Shown here: piece after piece, positions 1 to 5,445 of the stretch
Layout: every line of letters starts with the position of its first letter
Numbering within the stretch: position 1 is the stretch's first letter
NCBI GenBank assembly: GCA_002455915.1
Contig: DKLU01000086.1
Span: 1 to 7,167, forward strand
DNA: 7,167 nucleotides
Origin: Chryseobacterium sp. UBA6632
GTDB lineage: Bacteria; Bacteroidota; Bacteroidia; Flavobacteriales; Weeksellaceae
Direction: 5' to 3'
The notes under the pieces: model-generated
What the model was told of the DNA's origin: nothing
Databases searched by the model: none
The model's input: only the letters and a program-made list of their open reading frames with translations
Program-made: the position numbers and the translations under genes

Positions 1-72
1 ATCGTGATAATTTTTATGAAGTGCTCTTCTGCTTTCGGGCTCCATTCCATTGATGGCTAAACAATAACTCAT
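1..72 (-). CDS. tag: DNA-3-methyladenine glycosylase I, N-terminal fragment (runs off left edge)
   Basis: Only the first 24 codons lie in the window. They read MSYCLAINGM, then a stretch ending in LHKNYHD. A Cys at residue 4 followed by a YHD motif (His23) matches the start of the Tag family, where Cys4 and His17 of the E. coli enzyme are zinc ligands. The enzyme excises 3-methyladenine from alkylated DNA in the cytoplasm to start base-excision repair. The ATG overlaps the TGA stop of the upstream MazG-like gene by 4 bp (ATGA), so the two are very likely co-transcribed and translationally coupled. The catalytic half is outside the window, so the call rests on a short match plus start position and gene order. 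Confidence 0.68.
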   Translation of the reverse strand, partial: MSYCLAINGMEPESRRALHKNYHD

Positions 73-389
73 TTCAGTATATTTTCAGTTTTAGTTAAGA
101 ACTTTTCTACAGCCTCATTAATGTCAATTCCGGTTCTGTTGGCTAAGATAATCAACCACCATATATTTTCACCTAATTTATGTTCAAGTTCTTCGGTAGA
201 ATTTTTCTTAGACCATGTTTTTTCGTGAGACATTACGTTTCTTCCAATCAATCCGGCATCGGTAAGATAGGCTAAAGCGTCCTGCTCTAAAGTCCATTCT
301 TTACCATTTTGCTGAATTTCTAATTGATGATATTTCTCTCTTATTTCAAGAGATCGTTCTATGATTTTATAAAAATTGCTGTCTTCCAT
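69..389 (-). CDS. MazG-like family protein (small all-alpha NTP pyrophosphohydrolase-like)
   Basis: This 106-residue protein is soluble and helical, with no signal peptide. The pattern KEWTLEQDALAYLTDAG followed by LGENIWWLIILANRTGID, then a C-terminal helix, resembles MazG-like proteins, whose MazG relatives hydrolyse non-canonical or excess NTPs to NMP and PPi. The acidic metal-binding set of true MazG (ExxE plus ExxD) is only partly recognisable, so activity is uncertain. I chose the ATG at 389: it has an A-rich leader (TATAGAAAA) typical of this phylum and the protein then starts where family members start. An 8-codon extension to 413 would need a TTG start. The gene sits 47 bp below a TAnnTTTG box and overlaps the glycosylase gene by 4 bp, suggesting a shared role in nucleotide-pool and DNA quality control (inference). 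Confidence 0.7.
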   Translation of the reverse strand: MEDSNFYKIIERSLEIREKYHQLEIQQNGKEWTLEQDALAYLTDAGLIGRNVMSHEKTWSKKNSTEELEHKLGENIWWLIILANRTGIDINEAVEKFLTKTENILK

Positions 390-435
390 TTTTCTATAAA
401 TTAATTTTTTCAACCTATGTATGTGTTAATCATTA

Positions 436-443
436 CAAAGATA
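436..443 (-). promoter_or_regulatory. Candidate -7 promoter box for the MazG-like/tag operon
   Basis: The minus strand reads TATCTTTG, an exact match to the Bacteroidetes TAnnTTTG box. It predicts a transcript start near 430 and a leader of about 40 nt to the ATG at 389. A TTG lies upstream on the same strand (459-457), but the 13-bp spacing is shorter than the usual 17-23, so the -33 element is weak. Confidence 0.5.
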
Positions 444-453
444 GGTTGATGGG

Positions 454-469
454 TGACAACTGTTTGTCA
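454..469. promoter_or_regulatory. Perfect inverted repeat, possible operator
   Basis: TGACAA (454-459) and TTGTCA (464-469) form a perfect 6-bp inverted repeat around the 4-bp spacer CTGT. It lies just upstream of the -7 box of the MazG-like/tag operon, where a repressor or activator dimer would act. No T-run follows, so it is not a terminator. The binding protein is unknown and a chance palindrome is possible in AT-rich DNA. Confidence 0.35.
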
Positions 470-597
470 GTAATAAAAAAATTCGAAAAGAAAATCAAAC
501 TCCTATCATAGAGAAATATTTTAAAAATTAACTCAATCATTTTCAATTATTTAAAACAATTAATAAAAAATTCAAACATAAAGGAAATTTTTAAACA

Positions 598-605
598 TAT
601 ATTTG
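598..605 (+). promoter_or_regulatory. Candidate -7 promoter box for the secreted-protein pair
   Basis: TATATTTG matches TAnnTTTG exactly. It lies about 170 bp upstream of the ATG at 773 and is the only exact match I found on this strand in the 414-772 spacer. No clear TTG is seen 17-23 bp upstream, so the assignment is tentative. If used, it gives a leader of about 160 nt. The rest of the spacer is AT-rich and holds only tiny ORFs. Confidence 0.4.
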
Positions 606-772
606 TAAATAATTATTTATTTAAACATATAACATAATTTTAAAAACAGGTATGCGCTAATGAAAAACATATCCCCTTTGCATTTTTGCTACTCAAAATT
701 AAATAAAATACCATTTCATTCTTAAAATTAAATTAATTCATATAAGCATTCTTAATTAATAAACTATTAGAT

Positions 773-1567
773 ATGAAACAAAAGATTATTCTCATGTGCG
801 CTCTTATTGCTTCTGGTATTTCATTAGCTCAAGTCGGAATAAATACTTCTAATCCTCAGGGTACCTTCCACGTAGACGGAGCAAAAGACAATAATAATTC
901 CGGAGCACCAACTGCAGCCCAGCAAGCAAATGATGTCATCATCACCAATACAGGAAATCTAGGGATAGGTACCACCACTCCTACCGCAAAAGTGGAAATA
1001 AATTCAGGAACGGCTAACACCAGCGGACTTAAATTTACAAACTTAACCTCTACAACACCAATTTCATCAGGACAAACCATTGGTGTAGATGCTTCCGGAA
1101 ATGTAATTACTCTACCCAATCCTACCGCTGTAAGCGTTACACCTTATGAAGTTGCATCCAGCACAGGCGCAGACTTTAATGTGAATGACAGCTCTGATAC
1201 ATTGGTTTCAGGAACTACACAAACAGTAACTATTCCCACCGGTGGAAAAGCATTATTTATCAACTTTATGTTGGGAATAGATTTTACAACATTAGATGGT
1301 ACCGGAGCCGGATATTTTAGAGCTATGTTATTTATCGACGGAGTGGCAACAAATACTTATCTTATTGTTCAGGAACCCGTAGGATCTACCTCAGCAACAG
1401 GAGGTCAACAACTCTCTTATACTTTAAATACCGTAAAATTTCTTACAGCAGGAAATCACACCCTTGATATTCGCATGAGAAGAACCGCCAACAACGGAAC
1501 GGCTGCAGGAACAGTTACAGGATGCCGACCTATTTCAATGTCATTCAACGCTTCATACCTAAACTAA
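773..1567 (+). CDS. Secreted hypothetical protein with GIGTTTP repeat motif and C-terminal beta domain (paralog 1)
   Basis: The 264-residue product has a signal peptide (residues 1-19; hydrophobic IILMCALIASGIS) with a likely SLA|Q cleavage common in this phylum, so it is exported. The mature start QVGINTSNP and the later NLGIGTTTPTAKVEI are the short GIGT-type motifs seen in many Bacteroidetes surface and phage-fibre-like proteins. A Thr/Pro-rich linker (about 110-125) leads to a beta-rich C-terminal half (about 126-264) containing GGKALFINFMLGID and LTAGNHTLDIRMRR, suggestive of a jelly-roll fold. There is one mature Cys (251). I see no T9SS C-terminal sorting signal, lipobox or S74 endosialidase chaperone. 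A paralog follows after 6 bp, so the two form an operon. Function is unknown; an adhesin or structural surface role is a guess. Confidence 0.85.
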   Translation: MKQKIILMCALIASGISLAQVGINTSNPQGTFHVDGAKDNNNSGAPTAAQQANDVIITNTGNLGIGTTTPTAKVEINSGTANTSGLKFTNLTSTTPISSGQTIGVDASGNVITLPNPTAVSVTPYEVASSTGADFNVNDSSDTLVSGTTQTVTIPTGGKALFINFMLGIDFTTLDGTGAGYFRAMLFIDGVATNTYLIVQEPVGSTSATGGQQLSYTLNTVKFLTAGNHTLDIRMRRTANNGTAAGTVTGCRPISMSFNASYLN

Positions 1568-1573
1568 TAATTT

Positions 1574-2359
1574 ATGAGAAAAAATTTATTATTAGCAGCT
1601 TTTTTAGGATTTCAATCAATTTCCGCACAGATAGGAGTAAATACCAACAACCCGCAGACCGCTTTTCATGTAGATGGTTCCAAAGATAATAACGCATCGG
1701 GATCCCCTAGCAACAGTCAACAGCTTAATGATTTCACAATAGCCTCTTCAGGAAATCTAGGTATAGGAACAACAATACCCACTACGAAAGCTGAAATTAA
1801 TTCAGGATTAGCAAATATCAGCGGATTAAAGTTTAGAAACCTTACTTCTGCAACACCTACATCTGCTTCCGGGCAAAATCTTGGAGTAGACGCGTCGGGC
1901 AATGTGATTACAGTACCTACCCCTACAACTCCTAGTGTTGTTACCGAAGAAGTATCAAACTCCACAGGATTTAGTTATAATGTAAATGATCTCGACTATA
2001 CCTTGATTCCATCTTCACAACAAACTCTGAATATACCCGTAGGAGGAAAAGCTGTTTTTATCAATTTTATGCTGGGAATAGATTACTTCACTTTTCTTCC
2101 GGGAGGTGGTGCCTCTTATTATCAGGCTAGATTGTTTATTGACAATGCACCCACCAATGTTTTTCTCACCACTCAGGAACGTGTACAGGGAGGATCTCAG
2201 ACTCAGTATACCATGAGTACCGTTAAATCTTTAACTGCAGGCAGCCATACCATAGATGTGAGAATGATAAGATCTTTTAATAATGGAGTTGCTTCTGGAG
2301 GAAATATGGTTTGTAGGGCTATATCAATGTCATTCAATGCTTCTTATATTAATAATTAA
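1574..2359 (+). CDS. Secreted hypothetical protein, tandem paralog of the preceding gene (paralog 2)
   Basis: The 261-residue product has a signal peptide (1-18) with a SISA|Q junction. It aligns with the previous protein end to end: QIGVNTNNPQ, FHVDGSKDNN, NLGIGTTIPT, LGVDASGNVIT, GGKAVFINFMLGID, LTAGSHTIDVRM and the C-terminal SMSFNASYIN all have direct counterparts, with few indels. Conservation is strongest in the N-terminal motif region and the end of each beta-domain strand. Divergence concentrates in the middle (about 120-150) and the loop after TQERV. The single mature Cys (247) matches Cys251 of its partner. It starts 6 bp after the upstream stop with no promoter between, and a terminator follows at 2510-2544. 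This is a tandem duplication that has diverged. Function is not recognised. Confidence 0.85.
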   Translation: MRKNLLLAAFLGFQSISAQIGVNTNNPQTAFHVDGSKDNNASGSPSNSQQLNDFTIASSGNLGIGTTIPTTKAEINSGLANISGLKFRNLTSATPTSASGQNLGVDASGNVITVPTPTTPSVVTEEVSNSTGFSYNVNDLDYTLIPSSQQTLNIPVGGKAVFINFMLGIDYFTFLPGGGASYYQARLFIDNAPTNVFLTTQERVQGGSQTQYTMSTVKSLTAGSHTIDVRMIRSFNNGVASGGNMVCRAISMSFNASYINN

Positions 2360-2509
2360 AAACCAAGAGATTCTAACAACATAAATCATTAAATATTTTC
2401 TAGTAAGTTCCTCAAATAATTGACAATAAATATTTAAGTTGAAAGAAAATAAATTTTAAAATTCATGCCTGATTAACAATTTACTACTAAATGGTTAATT
2501 AGCTTACTG

Positions 2510-2544
2510 GTATCCTTTTTTAAGGATACTTTTTTTATTTTTTT
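2510..2544 (+). terminator. Rho-independent terminator of the secreted-protein operon
   Basis: GTATCCTT (2510-2517) and AAGGATAC (2522-2529) form a perfect 8-bp stem with a TTTT loop, followed by seven T, one A and seven more T. It lies 150 bp after the stop at 2359. The spacer between is AT-rich with no ORF of note and separates this operon from the gene at 2601. Confidence 0.85.
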
Positions 2545-2587
2545 AATAGAAATAAAATTTTAAATAAAATAATCTGAAATAAAACCC

Positions 2588-2595
2588 TAGTTTTG
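2588..2595 (+). promoter_or_regulatory. Candidate -7 promoter box directly before the gene at 2601
   Basis: TAGTTTTG matches TAnnTTTG exactly and ends 5 bp before the ATG at 2601. If it is the real box, transcription would begin at or next to the ATG, giving a leaderless or near-leaderless mRNA. No TTG is evident at the expected -33 spacing, so a chance match is possible. Confidence 0.4.
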
Positions 2596-2600
2596 TAAGA

Positions 2601-2975
2601 ATGTCAAACCTCAAATTCTATATCAAACCATACAAAGCATTCATTACCTTGCTTGTTTTGATGTTCTCTTTATCGCCATGTTCGGTGAAAAGAGATGTTT
2701 TGGGAATTTTTGACATTCAGCATCTCAGTACTTTAAACAAAGTAAAAACTACAGCAAGTTCAGCGAACAGTTGTATTTATTTTTCTGAAAAGTCTTCGGA
2801 AATTCCTGCTTTAAAAGTTGCACAAAAGCTCGATAAGCATGAATTTATCATTGAATTATCTTCTAAAATCAATTCAGAAAAGAAGGTTTTTACGAATCAC
2901 TATTCAGGATTTACCACAGGTAATAGTCCGCCGAAGTATATTTTATTTAAACGATTGAAATTAGATATAGCTTAA
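2601..2975 (+). CDS. Small exported hypothetical protein upstream of doxDA
   Basis: This is a 124-residue protein with a basic N-terminus and one hydrophobic segment (about 13-25, AFITLLVLMFSLS), followed by a Cys at 27. This reads as a signal peptide or N-terminal anchor. The -1 residue is Pro, so SLSPC is a poor lipobox and lipoprotein status is doubtful. The mature part is basic and polar with a second Cys (58, in NSCIYF), so a Cys27-Cys58 disulfide is conceivable if Cys27 is retained. I recognise no domain. The gene ends 46 bp before the DoxD-DoxA fusion on the same strand with no terminator between, so the two are probably co-transcribed; a partner role is inference. Starting at the next Met (residue 21) would destroy the hydrophobic segment, which favours the ATG at 2601. 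Confidence 0.65.
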   Translation: MSNLKFYIKPYKAFITLLVLMFSLSPCSVKRDVLGIFDIQHLSTLNKVKTTASSANSCIYFSEKSSEIPALKVAQKLDKHEFIIELSSKINSEKKVFTNHYSGFTTGNSPPKYILFKRLKLDIA

Positions 2976-3021
2976 AATTTTCTTTACGCTATTTTTATTT
3001 TAATCATTTAAATACACTTCA

Positions 3022-4032
3022 ATGAACAACAAAACAATGCATCAGCGCCATACAATGGCTGGTTTATTCACCCTATCTCTACGCCTAGTTATCGGCTGGA
3101 CGTACTTTTCTGCTTTCTGGCGCCGCTTAATCCTTGAAAATAAATTAATTCCCGATGAAGCAGGGTATATCGGAGAAAAATTCAATCATTTCCTGCCGAA
3201 TGCTTTAGGCATTAAACCTATCATCGAATATCTCGTAACACATCCCGATGCTTTACAAACCTCAATGATGACCTTCACCATCGTGGAAGCCATTGTAGGA
3301 TTATGCCTCATCCTCGGATTATTCACCCGACTCATGAGCATCGGAGTTTTTGCATTAGCAATGGGAATTCTACTGGGATCCGGCTGGATCGGCACGACTT
3401 GTCTGGACGAATGGCAAATCGGAGTTCTGGGAATTGCCGGTGGATTTACACTTTTTCTGACAGGAAGCTCCTATTATTCACTCGATCAATATCTTTTAGC
3501 CAAAAATCTCAGCTTTACCAAGAGAAAATGGTTTTCTTATTTTGGTTCAGGAGTTTTGCCAATTGCTAATACTAAACGTTTTGTATTGATAGGTTCTTTA
3601 TTGATTTTCGGACTTACTCTTTTCACCAATCAATATTTTCATGGTGGTGTTTGGGGAAAATTACATAACAAATCTGTAAAGCCAAAGATTGAAATTTCTA
3701 ATATTTCATTCAATCATTCTTATCTAAGTTTCCAGATTTTCCGAACGGAGGGCGTAGATGTTTACGGCTCATTCCTCATCGGAATTCAACTATGGGATAA
3801 AGACGGAAATGTTTTGAAAGAACTCAATCCTTCCGAGCTTTCAACATTTCCGAAAGAAAATATCCTGAATCATTATGTGGCTAAAGTGAAACCAGGAAAG
3901 CACAGCCTGATTATTCCTTTGGGCTCCAAAGCAGATTTAAAGGTGAGTATAAATGATATTCCATCAGACAAAATACATTCTTTAAAACTCATTGATATCA
4001 GCGGAATTGAATGGACAGCCAAACTTGAATAA
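3022..4032 (+). CDS. doxDA: DoxD-DoxA fusion, thiosulfate:quinone oxidoreductase-like membrane protein
   Basis: The 336-residue protein has two parts. Residues 12-160 form a DoxX/DoxD-type bundle with hydrophobic segments near 12-32, 80-101, 104-123 and 132-150, including the family-like RLVIGWTYFSAFWRR and the GLFTRLMSIGVFALAMGILLG loop-helix (written here as adjoining parts: GLFTRLM and SIGVFALAMG). A fifth segment (about 187-203) anchors a soluble domain (about 215-336) resembling DoxA, with beta strands such as HSYLSFQIFR, FLIGIQLWDKDG and LIDISGIEWTAKL. In Acidianus these are separate subunits of an enzyme that oxidises thiosulfate to tetrathionate and reduces quinone; fused DoxDA proteins are known in Bacteroidetes. 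Substrate in this organism is unproven. Cys95 and Cys127 are the only cysteines. The gene follows a small exported protein after 46 bp. Confidence 0.78.
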   Translation: MNNKTMHQRHTMAGLFTLSLRLVIGWTYFSAFWRRLILENKLIPDEAGYIGEKFNHFLPNALGIKPIIEYLVTHPDALQTSMMTFTIVEAIVGLCLILGLFTRLMSIGVFALAMGILLGSGWIGTTCLDEWQIGVLGIAGGFTLFLTGSSYYSLDQYLLAKNLSFTKRKWFSYFGSGVLPIANTKRFVLIGSLLIFGLTLFTNQYFHGGVWGKLHNKSVKPKIEISNISFNHSYLSFQIFRTEGVDVYGSFLIGIQLWDKDGNVLKELNPSELSTFPKENILNHYVAKVKPGKHSLIIPLGSKADLKVSINDIPSDKIHSLKLIDISGIEWTAKLE

Positions 4033-4075
4033 ATATATTTCTTTAAAGAATTTTAATAATACCAAAGCCATTCTT

Positions 4076-4370
4076 CGAGTATCGAAATGGTACAACGGGG
4101 TTTTGAAATGGTACATCGAGGTTGAAGAACTCCTACAACGGGGTTTCGGAATGCGAACGCGGGGTTTTGAAGTTCGACATCGGGGTTCTGAAGATCAATT
4201 TTGGGGTCTACCAACCCCGGCAACGAGGTTCTAAACCCCGTAAGAGTAGTCGTGAACTGCGGCAGGCCATTGTTCAACCCCGAAAGAGAGGTTCGAGACC
4301 CCAACGACACTATTAAAAACCCTGACGACAGAGTTCAAGTCTCCAAAAACGAAGTTTTGCAACCCCACCG
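4076..4370. repeat. Degenerate tandem array of about 21-bp quasi-palindromic units (14 copies)
   Basis: The stretch divides into fourteen consecutive units, eleven exactly 21 bp, with one of 20 (4076-4095) and two of 22 (4117-4138, 4202-4223). The consensus has a palindromic core CGGGGTT-YTG-AACCCCG and a 4-base linker ACAA. No unit is a perfect copy. Units at 4096, 4139, 4160 and 4181 keep the left arm CGGGGTT; units at 4202, 4224, 4266 and 4350 keep AACCCC, so the array is G-rich in its first part and C-rich in its second. Counted units are near 50% GC, well above the flanks. It lies between convergent genes. Long ORFs cross it in several frames only because the period is a multiple of three. 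Function unknown. The flanks 4033-4075 and 4371-4398 show nothing notable. Confidence 0.8.
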
Positions 4371-4398
4371 ACCGGGTAAGAAACGTAGAATTTGTCCT

Positions 4399-4434
4399 AA
4401 AAAAGTCCGTGATACTATTCACGGACTTCATTTT
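4399..4434 (-). terminator. Terminator of the flavodoxin-fold reductase gene
   Basis: AAGTCCGTGA (4403-4412) and TCACGGACTT (4419-4428) make a perfect 10-bp stem with a 6-nt loop. Read on the minus strand it ends in a run of six T (4404-4399), 18 bp after the stop of the gene at 4447. On the plus strand the stem is followed only by CATTTTC, so any activity for the doxDA transcript would be weaker. Confidence 0.85.
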
Positions 4435-4446
4435 CAAGGTTTAAGC

Positions 4447-4977
4447 CTATAATTTATCAATAAAATCAAGATACATCGGAACGCTTCTTTCCACCCATTC
4501 TAATGAAGGGTTTTGTTCCAAACCATAATAAATAAAAGGTTCTTTATAATCTGCCTTTATATATTCAAAAGTCAATTCAAAAGGTCGGGTGAGCTCTTTC
4601 ATCGTATATTTATATTTTCCTGAAGCGCTGAAACCTTCATCATCAATTCCTGTAGAGATCGCCAGTGCAATCTTCTTCTCTCCTACTTTAAATCCGCTTT
4701 TGCTTCCGTATGCCCAGCCGTATAAAAGCACCTCATCAAACCATTTTTTCAACAATGGCGGACTGCTAAACCAATAAAAAGGAAACTGAAATATAATTTT
4801 ATCATAAGATTCTATCAGTTCCTGCTCTTTTTTAATGTCAATCTTTTCGTCGGGATAAGCTTGATATAATTCATGCACTGTATATTTTTCCGGAAATTTA
4901 TTCAGTTCTTCAATCCATCTTTTATTGATAACAGAGGTTTCCATATGAGGATGGATAACGATAATTAATGTTTTCAT
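4447..4977 (-). CDS. NAD(P)H:quinone oxidoreductase-like flavoprotein (Flavodoxin_2 / KefF-YwrO type)
   Basis: The 176-residue cytoplasmic protein has the flavodoxin-like fold of the NQO/KefF/MdaB/YwrO group. It begins with strand KTLIIVIHPH, the phosphate-binding loop of the family. It continues with YDKIIFQFPFYWFSSPPLLKKWFDEVL (residues 58-84, given here as YDKIIFQFPFYWF and SSPPLLKKWFDEVL), the characteristic flavin-contacting segment, then GWAYG (87-91) and KKIALAISTG (101-110). Length is normal for the group. Such enzymes use NAD(P)H and FMN or FAD for two-electron reduction of quinones or related electrophiles, avoiding semiquinone formation. It is divergent from an HxlR regulator across 89 bp with a TAnnTTTG promoter and dyad, so it is probably derepressed by quinones, aldehydes or oxidants. 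A KefF-like potassium-efflux subunit is less likely because no KefC gene is nearby. Confidence 0.88.
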   Translation of the reverse strand: MKTLIIVIHPHMETSVINKRWIEELNKFPEKYTVHELYQAYPDEKIDIKKEQELIESYDKIIFQFPFYWFSSPPLLKKWFDEVLLYGWAYGSKSGFKVGEKKIALAISTGIDDEGFSASGKYKYTMKELTRPFELTFEYIKADYKEPFIYYGLEQNPSLEWVERSVPMYLDFIDKL

Positions 4978-4994
4978 ATTTTAAATTTTCATTA

Positions 4995-5002
4995 CAAAAA
5001 TA
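4995..5002 (-). promoter_or_regulatory. Candidate -7 promoter box of the reductase gene
   Basis: The minus strand reads TATTTTTG, an exact TAnnTTTG match, 17 bp upstream of the ATG at 4977. It predicts a start near 4988 and a leader of about 11 nt. The 9-bp palindrome GTAA-C-TTAC (5009-5017) lies just upstream in the spacer region, well placed for repression. No clear -33 TTG is seen. Confidence 0.5.
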
Positions 5003-5008
5003 ATAGGT

Positions 5009-5065
5009 GTAACTTACATTTCCGATAGTAACGCCCCGTTGTATGGTACTATAAAAAATGTAAGT
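5009..5065. promoter_or_regulatory. Nested dyad between reductase and HxlR genes, candidate operator
   Basis: ACTTACATTT (5012-5021) and AAATGTAAGT (5056-5065) are perfect 10-bp inverted repeats. Inside them ATAGTA (5025-5030) and TACTAT (5047-5052) form a second perfect pair. Both pairs share the same centre at 5038.5. The left outer arm also contains the local palindrome GTAA-C-TTAC, and the right outer arm ends 1 bp before the hxlR ATG. HxlR-family proteins bind such TA-rich dyads in divergent spacers, so this is the likely site for autoregulation and control of the reductase. Confidence 0.6.
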
Positions 5066-5066
5066 A

Positions 5067-5432
5067 ATGACTAAAATAAAAGAAACATCTACCAATTTTG
5101 CCAATAAAAAAGCTCTTGCAGACGAATGTCCCGAAGTTCATGCCTCGAATATGATCGGCGGACAATGGTCTTTAGCCATCTGTTGTTATCTCATCAATGG
5201 AAAGTTGAGATTTGGCGAACTGAAAAAGAAACTCGGAAATATTACAGAACGTATGCTTACACTTCAATTGCGAAGGCTTGAAGATGATAAAATTGTCACC
5301 AGAACCGTCTACGCCGAAGTTCCGCCAAGAGTTGAATATGAATTAACCGAGGTTGGATATCAATTAAAACCAATAATTGATGAACTTGAAAAATGGGGAA
5401 AACTGCATAAGGAAAGTTTGCAGAAAGATTAA
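5067..5432 (+). CDS. HxlR-family winged-helix transcriptional regulator
   Basis: The 121-residue protein matches the HxlR family along its length: a Cys at the start of the domain (DECPEVH, Cys21), IGGQWSLAI (30-38), LRFGELKKKLGNITERML (47-64) as the helix-turn-helix, LRRLEDDKIVTR as recognition-wing entry, VPPRVEYELTEVG (85-97) as the wing, and a C-terminal dimer helix (98-117). Members act as dimers that repress or activate a neighbouring oxidoreductase; YodB and HypR of Bacillus sense electrophiles or hypochlorite through an N-terminal Cys. Cys21 sits where that residue is expected, and Cys39-Cys40 are additional. The gene is divergent from a quinone reductase. Its ATG overlaps no promoter match, but the dyad reaches to within 1 bp of it, so autorepression is plausible. 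Confidence 0.92.
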   Translation: MTKIKETSTNFANKKALADECPEVHASNMIGGQWSLAICCYLINGKLRFGELKKKLGNITERMLTLQLRRLEDDKIVTRTVYAEVPPRVEYELTEVGYQLKPIIDELEKWGKLHKESLQKD

Positions 5433-5445
5433 TCTAAAATATATT

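Noticed and set aside
411..413. TTG start extending the MazG-like protein by 8 residues
   Set aside because: The downstream ATG at 389 has a better leader and agrees with the family's N-terminus.
856..1119. Minus-strand ORFs inside the secreted-protein genes (also 1717-1965)
   Set aside because: They are antisense shadows at homologous places in two paralogs, with no promoter or domain.
3186..3569. ORFs in other frames inside doxDA (3186-3395 minus, 3303-3569 plus)
   Set aside because: They lie wholly within a well-supported membrane-protein gene and lack recognisable features.
4033..4060. TTCTTTAAAGAA palindrome after doxDA as a terminator
   Set aside because: It is a loop-less AT palindrome with no useful T-run; too weak to call.
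4076..4370. CRISPR array
   Set aside because: There are no near-identical repeats with unrelated spacers; the whole 21-bp unit repeats with drift, and no cas gene is present.
3992..4437. Several ORFs of 64-85 codons on both strands over the 21-bp array
   Set aside because: They exist because a 21-bp period keeps frames open; starts lack A-rich leaders and the predicted peptides are low-complexity repeats.
4922..5104. 60-codon minus-strand ORF across the reductase/hxlR spacer
   Set aside because: It overlaps both divergent genes and the operator-like dyad, and does not resemble a known protein.
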